Counted from the first letter of the stretch, positions 51,411-62,042 are shown. The stretch: 64,000 nt of DNA from Acinetobacter calcoaceticus (GCF_900520355.1 NZ_LS999521.1:2976001-3040000), one strand, 5' to 3'. The notes: generated by a model from the letters alone, not told the origin. A program made the numbers and translations.

Positions 51411-53549
51411 TTACTCGTCGTCACCTTTTTTACCGCCAGTCTGGAACTTAGCGATGATGCCTTCAGCCACGTTACGTGGAGTTTCAGCGTATTTAGCGAA
51501 TTCCATAGAATAAGTCGCACGACCTTGAGACATAGAACGCATTTGAGTCGCGTAACCAAACATCTCAGCCAATGGAACTTCTGCTTTAATTGCTTTTGTT
51601 CCACCAGGAAGATCATCCATACCTTGAACCATACCACGACGACGGTTTAAGTCACCCATGATATCGCCCATGTAGTCTTCTGGAGTTTCTACTTCAACTT
51701 TCATGATTGGTTCAAGAAGGATAGGATCTGCTTTCATGAAACCGTCACGGAAAGCGTACGAACCAGCCATTTTGAATGACAATTCATCAGAATCGACATC
51801 ATGGTAAGAACCATCGAATAATGTCGCTTTGATACCCACAACAGGGTAACCAGCTAATACACCATTCTTCATACGTTCTTGAATACCTTTGTCAACCGCA
51901 CCAAAGAATTCTTTAGGTACAGTACCGCCGACAACTTCTTCAGCGAATTGGTATTCTTTACCAGCTTCTTCAACATCCATAGGCTCTAAACGAACATATA
52001 CATGACCGAATTTACCTTTACCACCTGTTTGACGAACGAACTTACCTTCTTGCTCAACAGTCTTTTTGATTGTTTCGCGGTAAGCAACCATTGGTTTACC
52101 AATGTTCGCTTCAACACCGAATTCACGCTTCATACGGTCAACGATGATGTCAAGGTGAAGCTCACCCATACCAGCAATAATTGTTTGACCAGATTCTTCG
52201 TCTGTACGAACGCGGAACGATGGATCTTCTTTAGCCAAACGACCTAAAGCAATTGACATTTTTTCTTGGTCAGCTTTAGTTTTTGGTTCAACAGCCAATG
52301 AAATTACTGGCTCTGGGAATTCCATACGCTCAAGTGTAATGATGTTTTTCTCATCACATAATGTATCACCAGTAGTAACGTCTTTAAGACCTACACACGC
52401 TGCGATATCACCTGCACGGATTTCATCAAGATCTTGACGTTCGTTCGCATGCATTTGCACGATACGACCGATACGTTCACGCTTAGATTTAACTGGGTTA
52501 TAAACCGGATCACCTTGTTTAAGAACACCAGAGTAAACACGTACGAATGTTAAGTTACCTACGAATTTGTCGTTCATGATTTTGAACGCTAACGCAGAGA
52601 ACGGAGCTTCGTCAGATGCTTCACGAGACGCTTTAGTTTCGTCTTTGTCGTCAAGGATACCTTCGATCGCTTTAACTTCTGTAGGTGATGGTAAGAATTC
52701 AATTACAGCATCCAACATACGTTGAACACCTTTGTTTTTGAACGCAGAACCACAAAGCATTACTTGAATTTCAGAAGCTAATGTACGAGCACGTAAACCT
52801 GCAATGATCTCTTCTTTAGTAAGATCACCTTCTTCAAGGTACTTGTCCATTAATTCTTCAGAAGCTTCAGCCGCAGCTTCAACCATTTTGGTACGCCATT
52901 CATTAGACGTATCAACTAGGTCAGCTGGAATTTCAGCATATTCAAACTTCATACCTTGAGATGCTTCATCCCAGATAATTGCTTTCATTTCGATAAGGTC
53001 AACAACACCTGCAAACGTATCTTCTGCACCGATTGGCACAACGATAGGTACAGGATTACCACCTAAACGAGTTTTAACTTGCTCAACAGCACGGAAGAAG
53101 TTTGCACCAGTACGGTCCATCTTGTTCACGAATGCTAAACGAGGCACTTTATATTTGTTTGCTTGACGCCATACAGTTTCAGACTGAGGTTGTACGCCAC
53201 CAACTGCACAGTAAACCATGCACGCACCGTCAAGAACACGCATAGAACGTTCAACTTCGATTGTGAAGTCTACGTGTCCCGGGGTGTCAATTACGTTGAT
53301 ACGGTGTTGTTCGAATTGGTTACCCATACCAGACCAGAAACAAGTCGTAGCAGCCGAGGTAATTGTAATACCGCGCTCTTGCTCTTGTTCCATCCAGTCC
53401 ATTGTTGCTGCACCATCGTGTACTTCACCAATTTTGTGAGATACACCTGTGTAGAACAAAATACGTTCTGTTGTAGTTGTTTTACCTGCGTCGATGTGCG
53501 CAGAAATACCGATGTTGCGGTAATTACTAATTGGGGTTTGGCGAGCCAT
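51411..53549 (-). CDS. fusA: Elongation factor G
   Basis: EF-G is the GTPase that translocates tRNA and mRNA. The 712-residue protein opens [19 protein letters not shown] with G1 [12 protein letters not shown], then [21 protein letters not shown], and the C-terminal domains ending with a short charged tail (TGGKKGDDE). Start codons further upstream (53594) would add 15 residues without homology. It is followed by tuf within the str operon. Confidence 0.98.
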   Translation of the reverse strand: MARQTPISNYRNIGISAHIDAGKTTTTERILFYTGVSHKIGEVHDGAATMDWMEQEQERGITITSAATTCFWSGMGNQFEQHRINVIDTPGHVDFTIEVERSMRVLDGACMVYCAVGGVQPQSETVWRQANKYKVPRLAFVNKMDRTGANFFRAVEQVKTRLGGNPVPIVVPIGAEDTFAGVVDLIEMKAIIWDEASQGMKFEYAEIPADLVDTSNEWRTKMVEAAAEASEELMDKYLEEGDLTKEEIIAGLRARTLASEIQVMLCGSAFKNKGVQRMLDAVIEFLPSPTEVKAIEGILDDKDETKASREASDEAPFSALAFKIMNDKFVGNLTFVRVYSGVLKQGDPVYNPVKSKRERIGRIVQMHANERQDLDEIRAGDIAACVGLKDVTTGDTLCDEKNIITLERMEFPEPVISLAVEPKTKADQEKMSIALGRLAKEDPSFRVRTDEESGQTIIAGMGELHLDIIVDRMKREFGVEANIGKPMVAYRETIKKTVEQEGKFVRQTGGKGKFGHVYVRLEPMDVEEAGKEYQFAEEVVGGTVPKEFFGAVDKGIQERMKNGVLAGYPVVGIKATLFDGSYHDVDSDELSFKMAGSYAFRDGFMKADPILLEPIMKVEVETPEDYMGDIMGDLNRRRGMVQGMDDLPGGTKAIKAEVPLAEMFGYATQMRSMSQGRATYSMEFAKYAETPRNVAEGIIAKFQTGGKKGDDE

Positions 53550-53726
53550 GAGGTCTACATTCCTAAATGTTATATTTAAAACAGGACGCATCAATTAGAT
53601 TGATGCGTACAAATATCCAAGCAGGCAACTTAAATACCCGCAAAGCTCCCACTTTGATAAAGAGCAATGTTGAATCGAGCTGCTGTACGCATGAATATTC
53701 TCCTGATTAGGGACTGTTTTATCCGC

Positions 53727-54197
53727 TTAGAAACGGTAGTGAGAGAAGGCTTTGTTGGCTTCAGCCATACGATGCACGTCTTCACGTTTTTTGATTGCTG
53801 AACCTTTACCTTCAGCTGCATCAAGCAACTCACCAGCAAGACGTAAAGCCATCGTTTTTTCAGAACGCTTAGCAGCAGCATCTACTAACCAACGCATTGC
53901 TAAGGCAGTACGACGGGATGGGCGTACTTCCATAGGTACTTGATAAGTAGCACCACCAACACGGCGTGCTTTTACTTCGACCATAGGACGAACTTTTTCA
54001 AGAGTAGTCTCGAAAAATTCAACTGGGTCTACTTTGTTTTTTTCTTGAACACGTTCTAAAGCACCGTAAACGATACCTTCAGCAACAGATTTTTTACCAT
54101 CTTGCATTACGTGGTTCATGAATTTAGCGATTGTTTGGCTGCTAAATTTTGGATCTGGAAGGATCTCACGAGCAGCGACTACGCGACGTCTTGGCAT
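53727..54197 (-). CDS. rpsG: 30S ribosomal protein S7
   Basis: S7 nucleates the head of the small ribosomal subunit. The 156-residue protein opens [18 protein letters not shown] and contains the conserved [20 protein letters not shown] stretch. It is the second gene of the str operon; in E. coli S7 represses its own synthesis by binding the rpsL-rpsG gap, and a foldable 160-base gap is also present here. Confidence 0.98.
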   Translation of the reverse strand: MPRRRVVAAREILPDPKFSSQTIAKFMNHVMQDGKKSVAEGIVYGALERVQEKNKVDPVEFFETTLEKVRPMVEVKARRVGGATYQVPMEVRPSRRTALAMRWLVDAAAKRSEKTMALRLAGELLDAAEGKGSAIKKREDVHRMAEANKAFSHYRF

Positions 54198-54283
54198 TTT
54201 AATACACCTAATAATATGACACTTCAGGATAATCCAGCAGTTTGTACAAGTGTCATGTACACGACGCTGGCCTTACTATACGT

Positions 54284-54321
54284 CGCTTGAATTACAAAAC
54301 TATGAAGAATTCAAACAAGCG
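54284..54321 (-). promoter_or_regulatory. Candidate intercistronic hairpin (possible S7 autoregulatory site)
   Basis: In the 160 bases between rpsL and rpsG, CGCTTG plus AATT (54284-54293) can pair with AATT (54308-54311) and CAAGCG (54316-54321), giving ten pairs with a four-base bulge and a 14-base loop. E. coli S7 binds the equivalent gap; use of the same mechanism here is inferred. Confidence 0.3.
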
Positions 54322-54357
54322 AAACGCTAAAGGGCTTATTGGACTAGTTTCCTAGAA

Positions 54358-54732
54358 TTACTTCTTAGGACGCTTAGTACCGTATTTAGAACGTGATTGA
54401 TTACGATCTTTAACACCAGCACAGTCTAATGAACCACGAACGGTATGGTAACGTACACCTGGTAAGTCTTTAACACGACCACCACGGATAAGAACAACAC
54501 TGTGCTCTTGTAGGTTATGACCTTCACCACCGATGTAGCTAGATACTTCAAAACCTGAAGTTAAGCGAACACGGCAAACCTTACGCATAGCTGAGTTAGG
54601 TTTTTTTGGTGTAGTTGTATAAACACGTGTACAAACACCACGACGTTGTGGACAAGCCTTCAACGCAGGAACTTTGGATTTTTCAACCAAAGTCGTACGA
54701 CCCTTACGGATCAACTGATTCGTTGTTGCCAT
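54358..54732 (-). CDS. rpsL: 30S ribosomal protein S12
   Basis: S12 sits at the decoding centre. The 124-residue protein shows [16 protein letters not shown] with the wild-type lysine at position 43 and [15 protein letters not shown] with the second wild-type lysine, the sites where streptomycin-resistance changes usually occur, so no such change is seen. GGGAG precedes the start. It is the first gene of the str operon. Confidence 0.98.
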   Translation of the reverse strand: MATTNQLIRKGRTTLVEKSKVPALKACPQRRGVCTRVYTTTPKKPNSAMRKVCRVRLTSGFEVSSYIGGEGHNLQEHSVVLIRGGRVKDLPGVRYHTVRGSLDCAGVKDRNQSRSKYGTKRPKK

Positions 54733-54794
54733 ATGGCAATTCTCCCGTTATTAATAAACCTTAAAAAGAAAATACCTCTTTTTAAGGGCACATA

Positions 54795-54823
54795 ATTGTA
54801 AGCTAAGATGCAAAAATGGTCAA
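54795..54823 (-). promoter_or_regulatory. Sigma-70 promoter of the str operon
   Basis: Minus strand: TTGACC (54823-54818), a 17-base spacer and TACAAT (54800-54795) form a strong promoter about 60 bases before the rpsL start. Confidence 0.82.
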
Positions 54824-54932
54824 CACGGCAATACTTACCAAATGTTGACCATATCAATCTTTGACAGGATAACTTACAAATTTAAATAGAGTTCAGATTT
54901 TATTTTTAAAGCTCTTATTTGTAAGCGTATTG

Positions 54933-56252
54933 TTAAGAGTATTTTTTATCCTCTAATCCCTCTTCATCTTCTTCAGGAGTTAAAGCTGGTTTTTGCTCCG
55001 TATGCTCGTGTTCCTCTACATGTTTATCGGCAAGTTGCTCGATACCTTGATGAACATTTTCCTGAATTTTCTCTTCACTCTTTTTACTTTCTGTAGGCTT
55101 TAAGACAATAGATACTTTTGAAATTACATCATGATTTTCTACTTTATGATGATGTGCAGTATGAACATTACCATCTTCACCAACATTTAAAAGACGTGGA
55201 CTGGCTTTCTGGATGAGCGTAACTGCAGCATAATAAGCCTGTAACGGAGATAAATGCTCACTCGGATGTTCATTTAAATAATGTCGTGCAGCTCCAAAGA
55301 TGGCCTGTGCTTTATGACCAACATCTTCTTGTAGTTTCCAACTATATACGGCGCTTAAAACAGCACCAGCAACTGGTGTAACTTTACCAAAGGCTGAGAG
55401 TTTAGGAATACGATTTAACCAACTCCATTTAAACTCCCCCTCTTCATCAACTAACCAATTCTTCAAAGTATCTAGATCAGTAGTTGAACCTAACACCTGC
55501 TGAAATTGACGAATATCTTGTGTTTCCAACATATTTCGTAACGTTTTTAAAGCTAACAATAGAGTTTGCTTTTCAGCAATCAGACTAATATCCACTTCTT
55601 TAAAGATAAACTCGACAACATCTTGGTCTGTAACTTCCAAAAGATCAAAGCCATGTGATCTTCCTGTCTGATAAATTGTTCTTAAAACCAAGACGAGTGA
55701 AACTGGAACATCTACAGCAGCACCAACCACACCTGACACGCCTGTAATTGCCCCTTGTATTGTCGCAATTAATTTATTTTGTTCAATGAGCGCCTGACTT
55801 AAACGTTGAGAGCGTCCTGTATCTTTAGTTAGTTCAAATAAATCTTTAGCGCCCGCTTCTTCAAGAATTTTTTCAGTTAAGGTGCTTTTTGAACTAAAAT
55901 CATTCAACCAATTAAATAAATAGCCTGAGACTTTTTGATCCCAATCTGGGGAAAGAAATGTCGCCACACCATTTACTTTTGTAAAATGCCGTCCAAAGAC
56001 CTGACGAGTTACTCTCGGTAATTGTTCTCGAAGCATTTGTTGAGGACTTTCATATTGCTCAACTTCAAATGGGCTTTTTGCTCTCGATTTACCTTCAACC
56101 GTTTTACCAGCTGGAATTGGTTCAATTACCTTACTTACATCACCTGATTGGTTCTGTTGCAAGATACTCAATCCTGTAGAACTGAGCTTTTTAGCCACTC
56201 CGAAGACCTGAGAAAACAAATTGTCAGATTGATTATTATTAAATTTTGTCAT
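54933..56252 (-). CDS. EcsC-family protein
   Basis: The 439-residue protein has the EcsC-like core: KDLFELTKDTGRSQRLSQAL is followed by a small-residue-rich segment (IQGAITGVSGVVGAAVDVPVSLVLVLRTIYQ) and GFDLLEVTDQDVVEFIFK. EcsC proteins are poorly understood; the glycine/alanine-rich helix could associate with membrane. The C-terminal 90 residues are acidic and low-complexity. I start at the second Met. The gene lies alone, divergent from fabB across about 300 bases of AT-rich DNA with no other gene. Confidence 0.75.
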   Translation of the reverse strand: MTKFNNNQSDNLFSQVFGVAKKLSSTGLSILQQNQSGDVSKVIEPIPAGKTVEGKSRAKSPFEVEQYESPQQMLREQLPRVTRQVFGRHFTKVNGVATFLSPDWDQKVSGYLFNWLNDFSSKSTLTEKILEEAGAKDLFELTKDTGRSQRLSQALIEQNKLIATIQGAITGVSGVVGAAVDVPVSLVLVLRTIYQTGRSHGFDLLEVTDQDVVEFIFKEVDISLIAEKQTLLLALKTLRNMLETQDIRQFQQVLGSTTDLDTLKNWLVDEEGEFKWSWLNRIPKLSAFGKVTPVAGAVLSAVYSWKLQEDVGHKAQAIFGAARHYLNEHPSEHLSPLQAYYAAVTLIQKASPRLLNVGEDGNVHTAHHHKVENHDVISKVSIVLKPTESKKSEEKIQENVHQGIEQLADKHVEEHEHTEQKPALTPEEDEEGLEDKKYS

Positions 56253-56552
56253 CAAGTACCTCGATTTTTTAATTTATCTAATTAGACATAAATACTAGGT
56301 GGAATGTGGATTTATCTCAACTTGAATGTGTGTATTTTAGTTAACCCTAAATGCAACATACCATGTATTTAGTTATTTTTTTTAAATGTAAAATTGTCAT
56401 AAAGATTTGCCATAAGAAATAAAAATCCTTTCTGCTATCATGTTAACAACGAAAAAACATGAGTCTTGTTTTCTTACAGCTATATTCTCCTATTCATTTT
56501 AATAGCTGTTGATCACGTTAGACTCTTAATATCACCATAAAGGGACCTGTAG

Positions 56553-57782
56553 ATGAAACGTGTTGTAATCACTGGTATGGGTATTAACTCATGTATCGGT
56601 AACTCTTTGGAAGCAGTTACTCATTCACTTCAAAATGGAATCTCCGGGACACGTTTTAACCCAACTTATGCTGAACTCAATTTTAAAAGTCATGTGAGCG
56701 CTGCTGCTGAACAAGATTTTGATCATATTGACCGTAAGTTAAAACGCTTTATGGGCGTATGTGCAATGTACGCTTACAATGCTGCTGTAGCTGCTGTTGA
56801 ACATGCAGGCCTTACGGCTGAGCAAATCAGTGGTAATCCACGTTACGGTATTGCAGGCGGTTCAGGTGGTGGTTCAACTGCGTCTGTTGTTGAAATGACA
56901 GAGCTTTTAGAGACTAAAGGTGCTCGTAAAGTAGGACCTTTCTTCGTACCACGCAACATGTCAAACACCATTACTGCAAACGTAGGTGTTGCATTTAAAT
57001 TGCAAGGTATTGCTCATACCATTACAAGTGCTTGTGCAACTTCTGCTGACGCAATTGGTTATGCCTACAATCTTATCCAACTCGGCAAACAAGACCTTAT
57101 GCTTGCTGGTGGTGGTGAAGAAGATCATTGGTCTCAAAGTTTATTGTTTGATGCAATGGGTGCGCTTTGCTCAAAATATAATGAAACTCCAGAAACAGCA
57201 TCTCGTCCATATTCAGCAGACCGCGACGGTTTCGTTATTGCTGGCGGTGGTGGTTTTGTCGTACTTGAATCACTTGAACATGCTCAAGCACGTGGTGCCA
57301 ACATTTTAGCTGAAGTGGTTGGTTATGCTGCAAACAGCGATGGCGCAGATATGGTTGCTCCAAGTGGTGAAGGTGCTACACGTTGTGTATTAATGGCACT
57401 TGAAGAAGCTAAGCAACATGGCGTAGACAAAATTGACTATGTAAATACACATGGTACATCTACTCCAGCTGGTGACATTACAGAACTTAAGGCAATGGAA
57501 CGTGCATTTGGCGAAGGCAATGTACCTCCTCTTAGCTCAACCAAATCTATGACAGGTCATAGCTTGGGTGCAGCTGGCGTACAAGAAGCTATCTACTCTG
57601 TTCTAATGATGCAAAATGACTTTATCGCACCAAACATCAATGTAACTGAACTTGATGAAGGCGCAAAACCTTTTGATATCGTACTTGAAAAACGTGATGC
57701 AAAATTGAATACTGTAATGAGTAACAGTTTTGGCTTTGGCGGTGTTAACGCTTGCCTTATTTTCAAGAAGTGGGATGCATAA
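56553..57782 (+). CDS. fabB: Beta-ketoacyl-ACP synthase I
   Basis: FabB elongates fatty acids and is needed for unsaturated ones. The 409-residue protein shows the catalytic Cys in ITSACATSADAIGYAYNLIQLG, GGGEEDHWSQSLLFDAMGAL, and histidines in NTHGTSTPAGD and TKSMTGHSLGAAGVQEAIY. The match to E. coli FabB, including AGGGEE and DGADMVAPSGEGA, is closer than to FabF. hemJ follows after 18 bases, so the two are likely co-transcribed. Confidence 0.95.
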   Translation: MKRVVITGMGINSCIGNSLEAVTHSLQNGISGTRFNPTYAELNFKSHVSAAAEQDFDHIDRKLKRFMGVCAMYAYNAAVAAVEHAGLTAEQISGNPRYGIAGGSGGGSTASVVEMTELLETKGARKVGPFFVPRNMSNTITANVGVAFKLQGIAHTITSACATSADAIGYAYNLIQLGKQDLMLAGGGEEDHWSQSLLFDAMGALCSKYNETPETASRPYSADRDGFVIAGGGGFVVLESLEHAQARGANILAEVVGYAANSDGADMVAPSGEGATRCVLMALEEAKQHGVDKIDYVNTHGTSTPAGDITELKAMERAFGEGNVPPLSSTKSMTGHSLGAAGVQEAIYSVLMMQNDFIAPNINVTELDEGAKPFDIVLEKRDAKLNTVMSNSFGFGGVNACLIFKKWDA

Positions 57783-57800
57783 TCCCACGTAGGATTATCG

Positions 57801-58253
57801 ATGGATGCACCTTCTGATGCTTTTTTGTGGGTAAAAGCATTACATATTATTGCTGTGGTTTGTTGGTTCGCTGCTTTGTTCTACTTACCACGTCTATATG
57901 TTTACCATGCCATGAGTGAAGATGCAGCTAGTCATCAACGCTTTGAAATAATGGAACGTAAGTTGTATCGCGGAATTATGTGGCCTTCTATGATCGCCAC
58001 ATTAATTACCGCCCATTTTCTTGTGGAGTGGGGCGATGCAACTCGACATTACCATCAGGCAACATGGTTTTACCTTAAAGTAGGATTAGTGGCTTTATTA
58101 GTCATCTACCATTTGGTATGTGGCTACTATCGTAAAAAACTTATCGGAAATGCTCACTACAAATCACATAGGTTCTGGCGCTTCTTTAATGAAATGCCAA
58201 CCTTAATTTTATTTGCAGTTGTGATTTTAGTTGTCGTAAAGCCTCAGTTTTAA
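57801..58253 (+). CDS. hemJ: Protoporphyrinogen IX oxidase HemJ
   Basis: HemJ is the third, unrelated type of protoporphyrinogen oxidase and replaces HemG and HemY in Acinetobacter and cyanobacteria. The 150-residue membrane protein has four or five helices and the family pattern VKALHIIAVVCWFAALFYLPRLYVYHA, with the first conserved His, then MERKLYRGIMWPSM and YLKVGLVALLVIYH with further conserved His and Lys. It sits 18 bases after fabB. Together with hemB at 11 kb it is the second heme gene in the window. Confidence 0.93.
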   Translation: MDAPSDAFLWVKALHIIAVVCWFAALFYLPRLYVYHAMSEDAASHQRFEIMERKLYRGIMWPSMIATLITAHFLVEWGDATRHYHQATWFYLKVGLVALLVIYHLVCGYYRKKLIGNAHYKSHRFWRFFNEMPTLILFAVVILVVVKPQF

Positions 58254-58459
58254 CTGGGGTTTTTTCTTATCCAAGAAATTTCTCTAATTTAGACAATAAA
58301 AGCTCGCAGAGTTATTTATATTTAAACTTGTTCAATCAAAAGCATAAAATCAATGCGCTCTTAAAGTTATACCCAATGAGTAACTCTGACTCTTTATTTA
58401 CTCATAAGTAATCTATACTATCCTAAAGAAATAGATGAACTCACTTTAATGGCAAAGCT

Positions 58460-58996
58460 ATGCTAACCCTTACTGCCCTTAAACGCTCAACCCAACAACA
58501 ATTTATAGTTCTTACGCTTTTTATTTTTCGTCACTTAAAAAAATATCCCATCAGACATCTAACAGCTCAAGAAAAAGTATTAGCACAACTCGTTTTCGGT
58601 GACATGCTCAATTGTGAACAACCTAAAATTATTGCTACTCGTTATCTACCTTGGCAATCTTGCGGTATTTTTATGGCGCCAAACGGAAATATTTACGTCA
58701 ATCCTTCAGATTACAGCGAAAATTACGCTCTAGAATCTAAATTTATGCAGGGTATTTTTATTCACGAACTCACTCACGTCATGCAGTATCAAAAAGGCAT
58801 TCATGTATTACTTAAAGGTGCATTGCTGCAATCGGCCTATTATCTTAGCTTTAAAACTTACAACCCCTATAAATACATCTACTCTCCCCACAAGGCGTTT
58901 AACTCTTATAATATTGAGCAGCAAGGCGAAATTGCTCGTGACATTTGCTCTGGAAAAATTCCAAATATTATCTGTTCACCTCAACTTCATTTGTAA
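58460..58996 (+). CDS. Small protein with an HExxH zinc-metallopeptidase motif
   Basis: The 178-residue protein contains HELTH at residues 102-106 in the context IFIHELTHVMQYQKG, the usual form of the zincin motif in DUF4157-type and other uncharacterised putative peptidases. A tyrosine/proline-rich C-terminal half follows with no obvious third zinc ligand besides possible His or Glu near EQQGEIARD. There is no signal peptide, so a cytoplasmic role or leaderless export is possible. It stands alone. Function is unknown. Confidence 0.65.
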   Translation: MLTLTALKRSTQQQFIVLTLFIFRHLKKYPIRHLTAQEKVLAQLVFGDMLNCEQPKIIATRYLPWQSCGIFMAPNGNIYVNPSDYSENYALESKFMQGIFIHELTHVMQYQKGIHVLLKGALLQSAYYLSFKTYNPYKYIYSPHKAFNSYNIEQQGEIARDICSGKIPNIICSPQLHL

Positions 58997-59380
58997 CTAA
59001 ATAATCAGTCTTTCTTTGAACGTAACATTTTTGCTTAATGTAAATGAGAATTTTTATAAAGCAGAAATACTTACCTAAACTATAAAATCAATCTTATTTA
59101 ATTCAAATTATTGAAAAAAATATAACGCGCTTATTCCAAATTGGCTTGTGATAAGGCAGTATACAAACAATAAAAATAATGAAGCCTGTTTCTATTCTAT
59201 ACAGAAAATCTCGTTATTTTTACGCAGAAAATATGTGATTGGTATATATTATTGATCTTGACATTTTTGTTTACTATTTTAATTGTTTACTATCGTATCA
59301 TACACATCGTTGAAAAATTATATCTATAAAAATCAACACTGTGTGTATCTATATTCGTTATGATCTAGGATTAGGTTTGA
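58997..59380. other. AT-rich intergenic region upstream of nadE
   Basis: These 384 bases hold no reading frame or RNA that I can support. TTGACA occurs at 59258-59263 but no matching -10 box lies at 16-18 bases. The region presumably carries the nadE promoter. Confidence 0.5.
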
Positions 59381-61006
59381 ATGAAAAGTTTTAAAGTTGC
59401 CCTTGCTCAGTTTTCTCCGCATATTGGCAATATTGACTCAAACACCAAAAAGATGATTGAGCAAGTGAATCAGGCGAAAAAACAAGATGCTGACCTGATT
59501 ATTTTTCCCGAGCTTTCTGTTATTGGTTATCCAGCTGAAGACTTACTGCTACGTCCAAATTTAAATAAACGTATGCAAAAGGCTTTTGCTCAGCTTGCCG
59601 AAGTTAAAGATATTGTCATGGTTTTCGGATTTGTGAACCAGACAGAAGATGGTCAACGTTATAATTCTGCTGCTGTCATGAAAGACGGTCAAGTTTTGGG
59701 TGTCTTTAATAAGCATAACTTACCAAACTATGGCGTCTTTGATGAAAAACGTTACTTCCAAAAAGGCCATCAGCACTTGGTGTTTGAATATCTTGGACAT
59801 AAGTTTGGCGTATTGATTTGTGAAGATATCTGGTCAATTAATACCGTAAAACAGTTAAGCCAATTAAATGTTGATACTGTTCTTGTATTGAATGCATCAC
59901 CATATGAGGTCGGTAAACCACAACACCGCACACAAACACTGAGTGAACTTGCAAAACAACTTCATCTGAACATTGTGTACGTTAACCAAGTGGGCGGACA
60001 AGATGATCTAATTTTTGATGGCACAAGTTTTGTCAGTAATAAAAGTGGCGAAATTGCTTTACAAGCGCCAAGCTTTAAAGAAGACCTCTACATTGCTGAA
60101 TTTGACCATGAAAACAAATCATTTAAAGTCACAGAATCTGCGCCTACTTTAGAGACCTTTGCAGAGATCTATCAAGGTTTAGTTCTGGCAACACGTGATT
60201 ACGTAGAGCGTTCAGGCTTCCCAGGTGTAATTTTAGGTTTATCTGGCGGTATTGACTCTGCCCTTACATTAGCTATTGCTGTTGATGCAATCGGTGCAGA
60301 AAAAGTACAAGCCGTAATGATGCCTTATACTTACACTTCTCAAATTAGTGTTGAAGATGCGGCAGAACAAGCTCGACGTATGGGTGTAACTTTCGGTATC
60401 GCTGAAATACATTCAGTTGTAAATAGCTTTATACAAACCTTGTATCCTTTCTTTGGCAACTCACCAGCAGATGCAACTGAAGAGAACTTACAAGCGCGCG
60501 CGCGCGGCACCTTACTCATGGGTTTATCAAATAAATTTGGTAATTTAGTACTCGCTACTGGCAACAAGTCTGAGCTTTCAGTTGGTTACTGTACACTTTA
60601 TGGTGATATGGTTGGTGGTTTTGCAGTTCTAAAAGATGTTTATAAAACTATCGTGTTTGAATTAGCGAAATATCGTAATAGCTTAAGTGAAACTCCAGTT
60701 ATTCCTGAACGTGTAATTACTCGTCCACCTTCAGCAGAACTTCGCCCAGACCAAAAAGACCAAGACTCTTTACCAGCATATGATGTATTGGATGCCATCC
60801 TTTACGCATACATTGAAGAAGATTTAGGTCAGGCTGATATTATTGCCAAAGGTTTTGATAAAGAAGTAGTTGAAAAAGTCATCCGTTTAGTTGATCGTAA
60901 TGAATACAAACGTCGTCAAGGTGCTATCGGTCCGAGAATTACCTCTCGTGCATTTAGCCGCGAACGACGTTATCCGATTGTCAACGGTTGGACAGCGAAT
61001 GACTGA
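59381..61006 (+). CDS. nadE: Glutamine-dependent NAD(+) synthetase
   Basis: NadE amidates nicotinate-adenine dinucleotide to NAD. The first 270 of 541 residues form the nitrilase-fold glutaminase (PELSVIGYPAEDLLLRP carries the Glu; GVLICEDIWS the Cys). The rest is the PP-loop synthetase with GLSGGIDSALTLAIA and LATGNKSELSVGYCTLYGDMVGG. A short run of alternating G and C (about 60496-60508) encodes the conserved ARARG stretch. The stop overlaps the start of the next gene by eight bases. Confidence 0.96.
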   Translation: MKSFKVALAQFSPHIGNIDSNTKKMIEQVNQAKKQDADLIIFPELSVIGYPAEDLLLRPNLNKRMQKAFAQLAEVKDIVMVFGFVNQTEDGQRYNSAAVMKDGQVLGVFNKHNLPNYGVFDEKRYFQKGHQHLVFEYLGHKFGVLICEDIWSINTVKQLSQLNVDTVLVLNASPYEVGKPQHRTQTLSELAKQLHLNIVYVNQVGGQDDLIFDGTSFVSNKSGEIALQAPSFKEDLYIAEFDHENKSFKVTESAPTLETFAEIYQGLVLATRDYVERSGFPGVILGLSGGIDSALTLAIAVDAIGAEKVQAVMMPYTYTSQISVEDAAEQARRMGVTFGIAEIHSVVNSFIQTLYPFFGNSPADATEENLQARARGTLLMGLSNKFGNLVLATGNKSELSVGYCTLYGDMVGGFAVLKDVYKTIVFELAKYRNSLSETPVIPERVITRPPSAELRPDQKDQDSLPAYDVLDAILYAYIEEDLGQADIIAKGFDKEVVEKVIRLVDRNEYKRRQGAIGPRITSRAFSRERRYPIVNGWTAND

Positions 61007-62027
61007 GCAAAAAAACTCATCAAAAACTACAACACTTGCTCAAGCACTTTTGCTTGAGCAGGTGGAATTTTTCAAAAAACAACTATCTATAGAAAACTCA
61101 CCTATTTATTTCCGGCAGTTCATCCAACTGTTTATGCAGCATGCCGATGAAATCAAACTTCATGAAGTTGTTGATTTAGAACAATTACAAGCTGTTGTAA
61201 AACGCTATGCTTTTGAAATGCAACTTGGGGCAGGATTGCTTGAGTTTATTGGAGAAATCGCACAGCGTATTTACCTATCTGCGATGAAATCCCCCGTACA
61301 GCTACAAGATTTGGTGTCTGATCACCAATTTGAAATGTGGCTATCCAAATTTCTAGAAATGGAACACATCAGGCATTATCTTAATGAGTTTTTAAGCACT
61401 AGCCCATCTGTCCAACAACTCTGCCAATATATTGCAACTTCAACTCTAGAACAAAAATTACCAAAATTTCTAAACGCATCTAGAATAGATGACTATCATT
61501 TTGAATGGCAACATAAACTCAAAAAATTCTCTTTTTTACAACAACAGCGTCTTGAACATAAGCTCGAAACATGGGCCGCTAACTTTATTCATGAGCAATT
61601 AACAGAATTAAGTCTTTTATCAGCTGAAGACCTAGAAAGTCTGGTTCGTCATATTTGGGAAGATCTTCGTCACAAAAAAACTTATGAGTTTATGAAGCAG
61701 TTGACTCCTCTTGATGTTGAAGAGTTCTTCGTTTTAATTTACGAATATTGGAAAGAATTACGTCAGTCACAATTTATGCAAGATCTTATTTTGTATGGCG
61801 TAGAGGTTTTTTATGACTTTTACAAAGATGAAAGTTTATTTGAAGTATTAAGTGAGATTGGTTTAACTGAAACCGATTTACAAACTGAAGCTTTACGTTT
61901 TTACCCCAAGGTTATGAATGCCTTTAATGAACACGGTATTTTAGAACCGTTACTTCAAGCGATTTTAGCTCCTTTTTATCAAAGCTCAAAAACACTCGAT
62001 ATTATTGAAAAACATTTTAATGAGTAA
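60999..62027 (+). CDS. Uncharacterised helical protein downstream of nadE
   Basis: The 342-residue product starts at the ATG at 60999, overlapping the last eight bases of nadE; an earlier ATG at 60891 would lie deep inside nadE. It is almost entirely helical and rich in Leu, Gln, Glu and Phe (SIENSPIYFRQFIQLFMQHADEI, LEQKLPKFLNASR). No signal peptide or motif is evident. It is probably translated from the nadE transcript and ends at a terminator. Its coupling to nadE is structural only; I cannot assign a function. Confidence 0.7.
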   Translation: MTEQKNSSKTTTLAQALLLEQVEFFKKQLSIENSPIYFRQFIQLFMQHADEIKLHEVVDLEQLQAVVKRYAFEMQLGAGLLEFIGEIAQRIYLSAMKSPVQLQDLVSDHQFEMWLSKFLEMEHIRHYLNEFLSTSPSVQQLCQYIATSTLEQKLPKFLNASRIDDYHFEWQHKLKKFSFLQQQRLEHKLETWAANFIHEQLTELSLLSAEDLESLVRHIWEDLRHKKTYEFMKQLTPLDVEEFFVLIYEYWKELRQSQFMQDLILYGVEVFYDFYKDESLFEVLSEIGLTETDLQTEALRFYPKVMNAFNEHGILEPLLQAILAPFYQSSKTLDIIEKHFNE

Positions 62028-62042
62028 AAAAAAGACAAAAAG

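Noticed and set aside
60494..60510. Alternating GCGCGC tract that could be slippery or form Z-DNA
   Set aside because: It encodes conserved NadE residues (QARARG) in frame, so it is explained by coding constraint; a phase-variable role is not supported.
60891..60998. N-terminal extension of the helical protein after nadE
   Set aside because: The extra 36 codons lie within nadE in another frame and read as shadow sequence; the ATG at 60999 gives normal stop/start overlap.
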